Below, one piece after another: positions 1-10,435 of a stretch of DNA of 64,000 nucleotides (positions within the stretch are counted from its first letter, which is position 1; the number at the start of each line of letters is the position of its first letter). The stretch is from Helianthus annuus (taxonomy: Eukaryota; Streptophyta; Magnoliopsida; Asterales; Asteraceae): positions 158,235,597 through 158,299,596 of the forward strand of contig NC_035437.2 of the NCBI RefSeq assembly GCF_002127325.2, written 5' to 3'. A program made the position numbers and the translations under genes. Below the pieces are notes generated by a model. It did not search any database. It was not told the DNA's origin and worked only from the letters and a program-made list of their open reading frames with translations.

Positions 1-690
1 CCGTTTGAAAAATTTGTAAGTCCTAGCTTATATAGGCATGAGAAAGCTTTTGAGGTAGGCATACAAAGCCATTTGAAATACGTAATTGCTTACGGAGTTT
101 GGAATTCGCATGTCAAGCAATCAGCTAGCACATTTTTGGCCCCTCAAGATGCTCAATGTCGAAGGAATATCTTGAAAACCACATTTTCCATCTGACAAGA
201 CGGCCTTGTGTAGGTCCCGTTTTTCCGGTGGATCGATAACGTAAACCTATCCTTGTTTATCACAAACACGGTAACGGGTGCGGAATCCCCGTGACGGTGC
301 AAACCAAACAAAGTGTAAAATAAGAACACGCGTAACCAAAAGATTCAATATCTATTGATTAGGGATGAGTACAACCCGAAACATATACAACAATGTTTAC
401 AGAGTTTCACTAAGTCTCACAGGTCTCTCATGTCTCGTCCAAGTCTCACACAGAAACTAATGAGAGCTATATATACTAAACTGAGACACAGACTTGACGA
501 AACACAAATAACTCGATGAAACACATTTGGGTCAGACACTGGGCCTGAAGAAGCCCAACACACGACGAAACAGGGGCAAACCACTACAAAATTGACGAAA
601 CACAATTGTTTCGTCAATTGTTTTCTTGAATTCACAACTTTCACTATATGACAAAATGTGTGACATCATCATGACATCACTAAGGTGATG
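1..690. other. Unassigned non-coding sequence left of the gag-protease ORF
   Basis: No reverse transcriptase can be read here in any frame, although a Ty3 element lying in this orientation should continue into RT. On the minus strand there is a TATA-like stretch (AGTATATATAG, near 466-476) followed by a leader-like sequence. This could be the LTR of another retrotransposon inserted in, or joined to, the Ty3 element. I found no clear TG...CA ends, PBS or target duplication, so the identity stays open. Confidence 0.35.
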
Positions 691-702
691 TCATGGTGAT
701 GT
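663..702. repeat. 17-bp inverted repeat at the end of the gag-protease ORF
   Basis: Arms 663-679 and 686-702 pair at 16 of 17 positions, the remaining pair being a T/G mismatch, around the 6-nt spacer CTAAGG. The stop codon of the minus-strand gag-protease ORF (691-693) lies inside the right arm, and protease homology stops just before it. Confidence 0.8.
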
Positions 703-2349
703 GTCTCCTTGGATAGTGAGTGACTCACCGGACGGAGTTTTAACTACCACTTGCTTTCTGTTGCATAGAATCTGGGCTTGGTTATGTGACAACCAATCCA
801 TACCTATCACTACGTCAAAACCGGCTAGCTTAAAGGGAAGTAAGGATAATGGAAAAGAGTGATTCCTAATGGATATAACACATCCATCTAAAACAGTTGA
901 GGCGGTTTCTATGGTCCCATCGGCTAATTCCACCTCATACTTCACACCTAAGGCTTTTACAGGTAATTTTAACAACTCACAGAACTTATTATCTACAAAA
1001 GACTTATCTGCTCCAGAATCAAACAATAATCTAGCAAAAATATCGTTTACAAGAAAGGTACCTGTAATCACGTTGTCATCTTGAACAGCTTCCTTAGCGT
1101 CCATTTTGAAGACCCTTGCGTTGGTCTTTTTCCCCTCTTCGGTTTTCTTGGTGTTCTTTGGGCAATTAGACTTAATGTGCCCCTTCTCATTGCAACCATA
1201 ACATGTTGCATCCTTCAGCTTCTTACATTCCAAGGTCTTATGATCTGTGGATTTGCAGATTCCACAGGGTCTCGCGTGAGACTGGGATTTCGACTCAAAT
1301 CGACACTTCCCAAAATGGTTCTTCTTGCAAGTTTTACATTTGGGCTTATCCCCTGATTGTTGCCTATCCTTTTTAGATCCCGACCCTTTCTTGTGGTCGT
1401 CATTTCCTCGGTGTCTCTTCTCTGATCTTCGTGAGGTATCGTCCTCACGCTTTCTCTTACCTTCTTCTGAGTTCCTAAGAGCTCTCAACCTGACTACGTC
1501 CTGGGTGAGAGAGAGAGATAGATCAGTTACTGATCTGAAAGTTGTAGGCCTCGATGCCTTAACACTTGCTTTAATCTCAGGGGCCAAACCCCCAATGAAA
1601 TGGGCAATCCTTCTCGGCTCTGGGGTTACCAAGTATGGAACCAATCGAGATAGAGTATTGAAAGTGGTGAGGTATGCCTTGCAGTCTAGATTTTTCATCA
1701 CCAAAGATACGAAGTCTGACTCGATCCTTTCAACTTCATGTTGTGGGCAAAAATTCTCTTTAATAAGGGTTACGAACTGATCCCATGACATACTGTAAAG
1801 TGTGGCCTTTCCGGCAGCTTGTAAGAGAGATTTCCACCACGCTAGTGCGTCCCCTTTGAATGATTGGGATACGTACTTCACTACATCCCGATCAGCACAC
1901 CCGCTGATATCTACCACTGTATCCATTTCGTCCAACCAGGTCATGCAGTCAACCGCTCCCTTCTCCCCAGTAAAGTCCCGGGGTTTACATGAGACGAAGT
2001 ATTTGTATGTACATGACTTACCACGCGGTTCTGACTTATGCTTAACCTCCCTTGATGGAACACTGTTTTGGTTGGATGAATGTCGCTCATCATCCTTCTT
2101 TAGCTCATCTTTCTTAGATACATCTTTCTTAGAGGGCGGTTTGCTATGAGCCTCCGAATGAACCTTGGTCTTGGGATGTGGCGCGGACCGGGTCTTACTT
2201 CGGGTCCTATTTGACTCACTATATTGCCTTTCAATGGCTTTGGTAACAGCATTCTCCACTAATGCTTGCAGCTCCGCACCAGTTATATGTATTTTAGTGT
2301 TATCTGGGCCTTCCTCTGGATGACTGTTTATTTCCTCAGACTTAGCCAT
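691..2349 (-). CDS. Ty3 retrotransposon gag-protease polyprotein (552 aa, ends after protease)
   Basis: The protein forms the element's capsid and processes it. The N-terminal 110 residues are charged and lysine-rich. A Retrotrans_gag-type domain follows (about residues 115-300, including the segment ALAWWKSL). Next come three Cys/His knuckles at about residues 340-400; the clearest is C-x2-C-x4-H-x4-C in CYGCNEKGHIKSNC. The aspartic protease has catalytic DSGA in LLFDSGADKSFV at about residue 445, and the VIGMDWLS motif near residue 520. The frame is open throughout, with no internal stop. It ends a few residues after the protease, where an intact Ty3 element would read on into reverse transcriptase, so it is probably truncated at the inverted repeat. 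The start is the first ATG (MAKSEE) after the hairpin array. Confidence 0.85.
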   Translation of the reverse strand: MAKSEEINSHPEEGPDNTKIHITGAELQALVENAVTKAIERQYSESNRTRSKTRSAPHPKTKVHSEAHSKPPSKKDVSKKDELKKDDERHSSNQNSVPSREVKHKSEPRGKSCTYKYFVSCKPRDFTGEKGAVDCMTWLDEMDTVVDISGCADRDVVKYVSQSFKGDALAWWKSLLQAAGKATLYSMSWDQFVTLIKENFCPQHEVERIESDFVSLVMKNLDCKAYLTTFNTLSRLVPYLVTPEPRRIAHFIGGLAPEIKASVKASRPTTFRSVTDLSLSLTQDVVRLRALRNSEEGKRKREDDTSRRSEKRHRGNDDHKKGSGSKKDRQQSGDKPKCKTCKKNHFGKCRFESKSQSHARPCGICKSTDHKTLECKKLKDATCYGCNEKGHIKSNCPKNTKKTEEGKKTNARVFKMDAKEAVQDDNVITGTFLVNDIFARLLFDSGADKSFVDNKFCELLKLPVKALGVKYEVELADGTIETASTVLDGCVISIRNHSFPLSLLPFKLAGFDVVIGMDWLSHNQAQILCNRKQVVVKTPSGESLTIQGDTSP

Positions 2350-3047
2350 GTAGCTTTAGGTGCTACATAAAAGTAAGGACAAGGTCTATTTAGAAGCCTA
2401 AACAGTATTATCGTTCTTGGCGATTTATTAACCATGGTAAATAAGGGCCATATTAGTTAATTAGTTTCATTCAGGACTTTTTATTAGCTACTTTACCTGG
2501 GAATGAAATATATATTGGCACAATAGGCCTAGTCACTTGGACAAATTTCTAAATTTGAATTTAGATTTTATAGGATTAAAATTTGAATAATTAAAACAAT
2601 CCATCCTTTTCTTGGCAGGGGGTCTATAAACCACGGCTGTCTTTTTGTTTTATATGACATTAGTTATAACCCGTAGGCATTATGTCACAATCAGATATAT
2701 ATAGAATATAAATTTTGGATAATTTATTAAAAGGGTGACATGTGTGATTTTACGGATCACACTAGCCAAGAATGCTAACATGTTTACAGATGTTAACAGA
2801 GATAGAATCTTTTTAAACGGGCTCTACCATATTGGCCAGGTCTTTAATATGACATTCAAGCTAGGTTTTACCTTTTTAAGATTCTTATTATTAAAATGGT
2901 AAATTAAAATAATAATTGCTATTTTTCATTTATTCGTATATTATATTTATGCATATAATTTAAAAATGAAAAACTTAAATTAACCATTTCAAATAAAATT
3001 AACTAACAAGAGTTTGCCCTAAACGGGACTTTTACACAAATAACATA
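2350..3047. other. AT-rich spacer between gag and pre-gag ORFs
   Basis: This part of the left Ty3 element has no ORF. It is strongly AT-rich, especially 2880-3000. It separates the gag start from the hairpin array and would be internal leader or intron sequence in the minus-strand transcript. Confidence 0.5.
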
Positions 3048-3187
3048 CCCACGCAGGGGCTAAACTAACAAACAAACCCACGCAGGGGTCAAACAGAAAC
3101 AAACAAACCCACGCAGGGGTAGAACAGAAAGGAAAAATATGCCCACGCAGGGGCAGAGTACAGAAATAAATGTCCTCGCAGGGACAT
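3048..3187 (-). repeat. Array of five short hairpins with a shared loop
   Basis: Five units share the core CC(C/T)-(A/T)CGCAG-GG. Arms change together: CCC/GGG at 3048-3059, ACCC/GGGT at 3076-3089 and 3107-3120, TGCCC/GGGCA at 3140-3155, and ATGTCC/GGACAT at 3170-3187. The spacers are A-rich and unlike each other. The array lies between the pre-gag ORF and gag of the left Ty3 element. The matched arm changes argue for RNA structure. Confidence 0.8.
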
Positions 3188-3213
3188 GATTAAATAACTA
3201 GCAAACAAAGGAT

Positions 3214-4497
3214 TTAGTAGTCCTTCTTGCTTTTTCCCTTGATTAAATCCACCATCTTCTTAAACATCCCACGATTATGCCGACGATCTTCCCGTAATTC
3301 ATGCCGCATCTCTCGTCGCACGTCATTTATCCCTTGAAGGATTTCTTGAACTTGTGGCGGCGACATCATCGGCGCCGGCGGCGGTGGCGGATAATGCGGT
3401 GGTTGAGGAGGCTGCGGCTGCTGATATCCATATGATGGGTATCCATAGGTCGATTGTCCCGTAGTCCAGGGACCTCCAAAAGTACCTTCCGGATTGAGAG
3501 AGTTGTAGTTCGCAGCTACCCAGTAGGGATCCCCTGTAAAGTCATAACCTGTGGGGTACGTCTGCTCGAAGGGATTGTACGCTGCCGCGCTAGTGTAAGC
3601 AGGGATTGGGTCTCCAAAACCCTGTGGTGGTGGTGGCGCGATTGGCGCAGATGTTACTTCTGAGACGGGGTGTGAAGATTCTCCCATCTCTGGTTCTTCG
3701 TGAAGTGGCGAATATCGGCTGCTACCTGAATGTGGAGGGGTGCCGATGCGTATTCCCCCTCGTGCGGAAATCCGTGCGTTCGTTCGTCTTCGCCTCGGAG
3801 GCGGAGGAGGCAAAACCGGAGGTGGTGGCGGCGGTGGAGTGACCGCGACAAGTCGGGAATCCTCAGAAGGATTCTGCTGCTGCTGTGGCTGCTGTTGCTG
3901 GGGGTGCAAGGGAGAGCTGTGTTGTGGCTGGTGCAGGGGAGAGTTATGGTAACTAGGGGTAAATACCCAGTCATGCTGCCTAAATTTCTCCTCAAAGCTG
4001 TCGGGACCATTGTATGGTGATCCCACAAACGGTGACCCATCAGAAATCTCGATAGGGTGGTTCGGAGTTCCAGATGGTGGCATTGAGGGATCGGTATCTT
4101 CATCGACATCCATCGCATTGTCGCCAGGAAAATGGTCTTCTGGTCCAAGTGGGTTAAAACCCATAGGCACATCAAGGTAGTCAGCAGGGTTGAACAGGCC
4201 TTGGAAAACAGGTGATGGGTGGTCAAAGGGTGATTGGTGTCCTTGGAGAGGAATATAGGACTGGTGAGAGTTGTGGGGCTCATTTTCTGATTGAGGCCCA
4301 AAGGAGTGTGGGATAGAAGGTGAGGTACTCAGTGAAACCGAGTGCCTTGCGGGTTCAGTAAAAGACCTCCACAGATTTTGAGCATCTGTGTTATGGGAGC
4401 CTGAAGGTGTTCGCCTGTGCGAAGGTCCGGCTTCATGGTCGTTTGGGGCTACATATGCTCCTTGTCCCCTTCCTCTTCCTCTCATATGTGGCGGCAT
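3214..4497 (-). CDS. Proline/glutamine-rich pre-gag ORF of the left Ty3 element (427 aa)
   Basis: Function unknown. It begins MPPHMRGRGRGQGAY, an arginine/glycine-rich start, and continues as a low-complexity protein rich in Pro, Ser, His and Gln. There is a glutamine run (about residues 198-207) and proline runs near residues 220-235 and 365-380. The last 50 residues change to a charged, probably helical tail (NDVRREMRHELREDRR...). The position between PBS and gag, in gag orientation, suggests an extra structural or RNA-binding protein. I recall similar proteins as highly repeated 'hypothetical proteins' in Asteraceae, attached to Ty3 elements, but have not searched. The frame is intact. Confidence 0.75.
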   Translation of the reverse strand: MPPHMRGRGRGQGAYVAPNDHEAGPSHRRTPSGSHNTDAQNLWRSFTEPARHSVSLSTSPSIPHSFGPQSENEPHNSHQSYIPLQGHQSPFDHPSPVFQGLFNPADYLDVPMGFNPLGPEDHFPGDNAMDVDEDTDPSMPPSGTPNHPIEISDGSPFVGSPYNGPDSFEEKFRQHDWVFTPSYHNSPLHQPQHSSPLHPQQQQPQQQQNPSEDSRLVAVTPPPPPPPVLPPPPPRRRRTNARISARGGIRIGTPPHSGSSRYSPLHEEPEMGESSHPVSEVTSAPIAPPPPQGFGDPIPAYTSAAAYNPFEQTYPTGYDFTGDPYWVAANYNSLNPEGTFGGPWTTGQSTYGYPSYGYQQPQPPQPPHYPPPPPAPMMSPPQVQEILQGINDVRREMRHELREDRRHNRGMFKKMVDLIKGKSKKDY

Positions 4498-4678
4498 TTT
4501 GTGAACCTGTCAAAAATCAAACAAGTGACACAACAAAATATATATAAGACAAAGTTAGAAAATAAAACAAATTTTGGATATTTCCTAAGTTCTTTGTCTA
4601 GACTCGAGAATCGAGGAATGTGCAATTGTGTAACTGAGATTAAACACAAAAGGCTAGTGTTTAATTCACTCAGAGTTG

Positions 4679-4690
4679 GCTCTGACACCA
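4679..4690 (-). other. Primer-binding site, left Ty3 element
   Basis: Minus-strand TGGTGTCAGAGC lies 3 nt from the LTR end. It matches the usual initiator-tRNA-Met PBS TGGTATCAGAGC except for one base. It fixes both the orientation and the 5' LTR boundary. Confidence 0.85.
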
Positions 4691-4693
4691 ACC

Positions 4694-7600
4694 TGTCACA
4701 CCCCTAATTTCCACGTGTCACCGGTGGGCCCGGTGGGGAGTATAGTGACGTAGTTGGCATCATCATAGACAAACAACACAATATATAAATGCACAGCGGA
4801 AGCAAAGATAGATTCATTTCAACTTTAATAAAGTGTAATATCAAATATCACTAATAGTTGAAACGGATCCACAGGCGGATCAAAATAAAATAAGATATTG
4901 TTCAACAGATTTATTGTCATCCAAGCTTGCGAGACTTATTGTGGACGCTCTAGAAGACAGCCAGCCTATTACGTGTAGTACATGCACTTAACCTTTTGGG
5001 AAAATACGTCAGTTTACACTGGTAAATACAATTTAACTGACTCATTTTGAAAAGGTTGAAAATTGATTTGAATGCTCAAGGCACAAAACATTTTTTATAA
5101 CTTGGGATAATTATTAATTATAATCTTGTGAACGAATTACATGTTACTTGTGCGTTCAGTAGCCCGGATCTTGTCCGGGTTAAAGATCAATAGACACACC
5201 ACAATAATGAGTTATACACTGACAGGTGTACGCCTACACCTCGTGCTCTGGTCGTGGCCATCTCGTAAGATGATGCCAAGGATATCCGGGACATGGTCAT
5301 TAATTCCCCAAAGGCTTAAAGTAAACAAGACTGTTTAAACGAGCCGATCAAATTATTCAATTAACCACCCAAGGATGTAAGATTTGATGCTCGATCAAGC
5401 GGTATTCTATATACCGTAACCCAAGCCCGTATAGGGAAAATAAGTTAAAAGTATTTACATTGGTAAGTATAAATCACAACTAGCAAGTGAAGGTAGCTTT
5501 TACTGGTTCTTCTATTCTGGAACAAAGGTTTATATAACCTATTAGATTCCTAACGGATCTTTATTTAAGCCTAAGCTTAGACCGGTTAGTTTAAAGGACG
5601 ATACGGTTCAGACGCACGATTAAGCGAAGACCGGATAGAACGTGATTTAGACCCGACAAGTTTGGATACTTGTATAATATGGGTATGCTAAATACATTCT
5701 GGATTTTGAGACAAAAATGATAATGTTTGACCCGTTTCGGTCAATTTATGCAAACTAGTTACATAAACCGAACCGAACGTTAAAAGAGCGTTACGGGTAA
5801 CCATAAGAGTCATATGCAAGTTCCCTGAGATAATAAGTTCTAAATATGTCATAATATCAGTAAGTTATGTTCTATTATGCCCCGAATGAATTTAAACTCA
5901 ACTTATGCCTTATAAGGGCATTTTGGTCATTTAAAAGATTATAAAAGAGTTAAATTTGTAATCTGAGTTGTAGGTCTGATTCATACAGTAAAAATACTTA
6001 ATTTAACATATTATAACAGTAGGGTATGACCCATATATGAAACTTATCATTTAAAATCAAACTATGCACCTTAGGGGTATTTTGGTAATATCACAAGGGC
6101 TAAAAGTGTCAAAACTGGAAACCTGAGTTCAAAAACTTATACTTACTGTTATTTTATAAAAATATACTAAGAATATCAGTAGGTATCAACCTTATATGTT
6201 TAATATGGTTATAGTGCATACTAGGCGTTAAAAACGCTTAAATAGGCGATTTAGAGCCGTTTCTGGATTTTCAGAAGAAAGCTGATATTTTTATATTTCC
6301 AGAATGCTCAAAATAATTTATTTAACAAATGAAATCAGTGGAAAAAGGTTTGGGGTCAAAAAAATTTTATAAAACTCATTTTATGGCTTAAAAGGGTAAA
6401 TTCGGTATTTACCGAATTAGACTTAGAGACCCATGATACGATCAGCCAAAAATTAAATAATAATCTTTAAAAATCCTAAAATATTATATAACATCAGTTG
6501 GTAAAAAGTTTGGTGTCAAAAAGTGGGTTTAATTAGGTTATATACTAATTACGCCATTTAAGTAACATAAGGCTTTTAAATTACGATATCGAGCATAACT
6601 TTAAATTTGGACCTCAAACTGATATCAAATTTTAAGTGCAAGCTTATAAATCAGTAACAAACGTTTCTACTCTTTCACTTTTTCAAAAATCGCGTTTTAT
6701 AGCAAAAAGGGCATAATAGTCAACTTTTAGACATAAATCGGAAACATGCATATGCATCGGATGAGTATTGAACCAAGTTGTAAAATCTCAGAGAGTTGTA
6801 CATATATAAAAATGGTCCAAAATAAGCTCTAAGTCAGATCTCAAACATGCATGCACGGATCACAATTGAGGGTCAAAGAAAAAGTCAATTTATGAGACTT
6901 TCGGTTCCGATCCGGGTTTGGACTAAAAATTGTCGAGTTGATCATGATGAAACATGTTCTTACATTCATTACAAAGTTATTTTGATGATCAAACAGATTG
7001 CATGTGACCTACATTGCTAATTATGCTAATTTTTTGCAAAAACACCTTCTGTTGACTTTTTAAGAAAAGCTTTGACTCGACAATCATCATGCTTAGAGTG
7101 GGAATCTGAAAATACCCTTTTGAGGGTTTGTTACCCACATAAATACCAACTTGTAGGTACTTTCAATTCGAGAAATGACTGAGCCATTATTGTTTAATCG
7201 TAAAGTCAAACTAAATTTACGACGGATTGACTTTCGGTTAATAAACTAAGCTAGAACGAATTTGAAAGAGTTATGAACACTTACAATGGTCCTAAATAAG
7301 CTTAGAGATCACTAGGAAGATGCCTTGATGTCCAGAGAGCTCCAGAGATGGTCTTGTGAATTTTTGAATATGCAAGTGTTCTTGGTTTACTACTTCAAGT
7401 GCCTTATATGTAGATTTTAATGTGTTGTGAGGCTGCCACAATAGTCTAGGGAGGTTGCAAGATGTATACAAGTGCCCCTAGCTGCATGTAATCCCATTGG
7501 TGAGGCTCTAGAGTCGGATACAGCTGGTTACCACCCGAATTCAGACCTGAAACTGGCAGCTGTGAGTTTTCTGTCGCTGGGCAGGTCATGCGGCCCGCTT

Positions 7601-8236
7601 AATGGTGCCAGGCGGGCCGCCTGGGCCTTCTGATCCACAAAAACTCTTTCTAATGTTTGCGTTTTGGTCCTTGGTCCTTTGTTACGTGGTTTTGGCTATC
7701 TATCTTGCTCATTAGACCCTCAAACTTGACTTTTAAGGACCTTGGGACATTTACAAACATGGTAAAGTCCTTGGTTAACGTTGTACTCACCCGAAAAGTC
7801 ACGAAATTCAACGTTGACGCATTTAACCCTTCGTGCACGGTTTTGATCATAACTTTCTCATACGATAACGAAACTTCATGAAATTTTTACCACATATTCT
7901 AGTGAGTATATTTTATCATTACAAAGCTTCGGGTTTGCCAAAAGATCACTCAGAGGTATACATTCAACATGTTGACACAATTAGCCCCTGTAGTTTGCAA
8001 TTCCTCACTTTCTTTCATTTTTCGCTTTGTATGATCCATGATATATCCGTTTAGGATTATAAACACCATGTAGGGTTATTGTAGAGCCTATCTTTCCATT
8101 GTTGACACTTTGTACCCTCATATTTCCATAGTTTCACTGTTTGTCAACTTTAGTCCCTCTAAAGTATGTTTTCACATATCCAAAGCCTATGCCACGTGTC
8201 AATGCATTATTGGACGTAAATTTCCGAGGTGTTACA
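4694..8236 (-). repeat. 5' LTR of the left Ty3 element (3543 bp)
   Basis: On the minus strand it begins TGTAACACC (8236) and ends GGGGTGTGACA (4694), the inverted TG...CA ends of an LTR, and the PBS follows directly. It holds no coding sequence. A GC-rich palindromic pair (GCGGCCCGC and GGCGGGCCGC) lies at about 7590-7621, and a comparable pair occurs in the unrelated LTR of element A. Confidence 0.8.
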
Positions 8237-9540
8237 ACAAAATAAGTAAAATTTTTATTATCTGTCCTGACTAAAAATTTTACAGGAGTAAGATAAATAG
8301 AAAATTTAGAAATAGGATTTTTTACCGCAAGTAATTCTTTTTCATTACTGTGGTAATTTCTTTCGGCTTGTTTAAAGCTTCCAGGAGTATACTTACATAT
8401 TTCTTCTTTTTCGGTTGTTCTGACCTTCAAAACTCCTCCCCAATAATCATGAGAAGCGTCTGTCTCTATAATTAAGAATTCATTTTCTTTTGGAAGATAA
8501 AGTTTTGGAAAACTGGTTAAGTTTTTCTTTATCTTTTTTATATAATCTGTATCGGATTGTTTCCATTCCCATACATAATATTTTTTTAATTTTACCTGTA
8601 AAGGTTTTCTAAGTTCTGCGAGTCTAGGAATATAACTCTCAGCATAAGTTAAAATACCTAAAAATCTTTGAAGATGCTTTTTATCTTCTAAGGTATCAGG
8701 GATATGTAAATTTTCCAAAATATGTTTTTGAGGACAATGAGTCCCTTGATCTATTTCAAGACCCAAAAAGTTTATCTTTGTTTTAAAAAGATTAGCTTTC
8801 TTTTTTGATAAAATAATTCCATATTTTTCAATTGTTTTTAAAACTGATAAAACATGAAAATAATGTTTATCTTTAGAGTTTGAGAAAACTATAATATCGT
8901 CGACATAGACGGTACAGTAATTTTCTAAACCTCTCAAAGCATTTTGCATATGTCTTTGAAATATGCTCGGTGCTTGTTTTAATCCAAAAGGAACTACCCT
9001 CCATTGATAGTGACCATCTGGGCATGTGAAAGCGGTTAGTAACTGCGATTCTTCATCTAGCTGTACCTGCCAAAAACCATTTTTGCAGTCGAAACTAGAA
9101 AAATAGGTTTTTCCTCTTAAGAGAGTTAATATTTCCTGCATACAAGGAAGATTATGACTGTCGCCTTTAGTGGCTGTATTGATTGCCTTATAATTTACAA
9201 CCATACGCTTCTTTCCTCTTCTTTTCTCAGCTTCATTTTCTACTAAGAATGCTGGAGACATGTGAGGTGATTTACTAGGAATAATTAATTTTAAATCAAG
9301 TAATTCCTTAATTTGTTTATTAAATTCTTCTCTGTCCTGTGGACTGTATTTCATAGGCTTTACCCTAATAACAGTTTTAGGATCTATAAGCTCTATTGAT
9401 GCTTTCATCCATTTTTTGGATTTTTCAGGATCAATAGGATTTTCTGAACAAACCTTTTCAAGTAGTTCTTCAATTTTTTGAAACTTTTGTATTTCAAGAA
9501 AAAAAATATTTTTTCTAGTTTTATAGCCTCTTGGACTATA
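8237..9540 (-). pseudogene. Caulimovirid reverse transcriptase and partial RNase H, interrupted by a Ty3 insertion
   Basis: This is the replication enzyme of a plant pararetrovirus. It shares the frame of the protease upstream and is separated from it by one TAA (9541-9543). RT motifs are visible: a KKRMVVNY segment, FDCKNGFWQ, VPFGLKQAP and the catalytic YVDD in VYVDDIIVFS. RNase H starts with TDAS and shows later acidic positions in NEKEL and RTDN. It then stops at 8237, where the Ty3 LTR begins; codons read beyond that are LTR. Downstream of the single stop the frame is otherwise open. It cannot make a complete enzyme. Confidence 0.85.
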
Positions 9541-10086
9541 TTAGTTCCAGGAATTTGTTTTTATCTTTGAATCTTTTTTCATGGATTCAAGAAAATTGGG
9601 TTTTCCAATTTGAAAAGCCTTCGTAACCTTTTTAATCAAAATCATTTCTTGATTAAGATGAAAAGATACTTTGTCTAACCATTGAGTGAAAGGTCCATAT
9701 AGTTGACAGAAATTATTTTCAAGAAGTAAATCCATACCTGAATCTTGTTGATAGATAGTAGGAATGGTAAATGGTTCTCCAGAAAAGTAGATTATAAGGT
9801 TTCTACACACCTTATCTAGTTTAATGATTTCTTTGTTGGCAATAGTTGCCTTAATATCTTTGGGAGCATTTTCCCATAGATCATCAGGAATTACATGTTT
9901 GCTTGCCAAACAAAGACTTGCCCCTGTATCTACATAACAATGTAGAGAAATTGTTTTATATCCTTTGAAAAATATTTTTCCTTTGATATAAATTGAATTT
10001 GGATTAGTTATATTTGCTAACTCAAAATAATGAGTCTGTTTTTTGTTCTCATCATCCCCCTCATTAAAAGAGTGGTTAGAATTCAT
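9541..10086 (-). pseudogene. Caulimovirid aspartic protease region of pol (181 codons, then a stop)
   Basis: This is the N-terminal part of the pararetroviral pol polyprotein. The catalytic motif is DTGAS in CYVDTGASLC, at about residue 53. The ATG at 10086 overlaps the coat stop by ATGA. The ORF ends at TAA 9541-9543, yet the same frame continues directly into the RT region. That one nonsense codon (or the lesion that made it) is the only break between protease and RT. Family assignment is good; genus is uncertain. Confidence 0.8.
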
Positions 10087-10435
10087 TCTGAATCTTTCGT
10101 TGAAGGTTCAGAGGATGACAAGTTGTCTAATATTTCTAATGTATATACTTGTGTATAGCCATCAAAAATATTTTCAGAAGGAAAATATCCCTCAATTTCA
10201 GCTTCCAAAATAAACTTTAATTTTTCTGGAAATTTTTGTCTGTTGGGACATTCGTTGACATAATGTCCTTCCTCAGAACATATCCAGCAACGACATTTTT
10301 TCTTTCCTTGAGGACAAACCTTAGGTTTTTCTTTAGAAAAATATTTTCCCGGTAAAATTTTCTTTTCTTGGTTTTCCAAAAACTTTTTTTAGTTTTTGTT
10401 CTATATTTATTTTTATATTTCTTTTTGAAATAATA
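10083..10435 (-). pseudogene. C-terminal end of a caulimovirid coat protein
   Basis: About 115 codons survive. There is a lysine-rich basic stretch (near 10380-10430), a zinc finger C-x2-C-x4-H-x4-C in CWICSEEGHYVNEC (about 10250-10291), then an acidic tail ending at 10083. The basic stretch and the finger lie in different frames, so there is a frameshift near 10375. The rest of the coat is missing: beyond about 10435 the sequence belongs to the duplicated snRNA locus. Confidence 0.75.

Larger units (their letters stand above)
691..8236 (-). mobile_element. Ty3/Gypsy LTR retrotransposon, partial (left element)
   Basis: Read on the minus strand the order is 5' LTR (8236 to 4694), PBS (4690-4679), pre-gag ORF (4497-3214), hairpin array, then gag-protease (2349-691). 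RT, RNase H, integrase and the 3' LTR are not in the window. The zinc-knuckle gag and the DSGA protease followed by a VIGMDW motif fit the chromovirus (Tekay/Del-like) side of Ty3. The LTR end at 8236 lies inside the RNase H region of a caulimovirid-derived sequence, so the element inserted there. The bases after the LTR (ACAAA, 8237-8241) would be one copy of the target duplication; the other lies beyond the left edge or is lost. Confidence 0.75.
8237..10435 (-). mobile_element. Endogenous caulimovirid (pararetrovirus) fragment
   Basis: Minus-strand remains in viral order: the end of a coat protein with its CCHC finger, then an aspartic protease, reverse transcriptase and the start of RNase H. 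The coat stop and the pol start overlap as ATGA (10086-10083), a viral-style arrangement. The RT sequence looks closest to genus Caulimovirus, from memory. The left end is cut by the LTR of the Ty3 element. The right end is near 10435, where the sequence turns into a unit duplicated at 13056. Movement protein, the rest of the coat and the rest of RNase H are absent. It is a defective old copy. Confidence 0.85.

Noticed and set aside
3048..3187. Regular short repeats with spacers, CRISPR-like at first sight
   Set aside because: The repeats are only 12 bp with unequal spacers, in a plant retrotransposon, and there are no cas genes.
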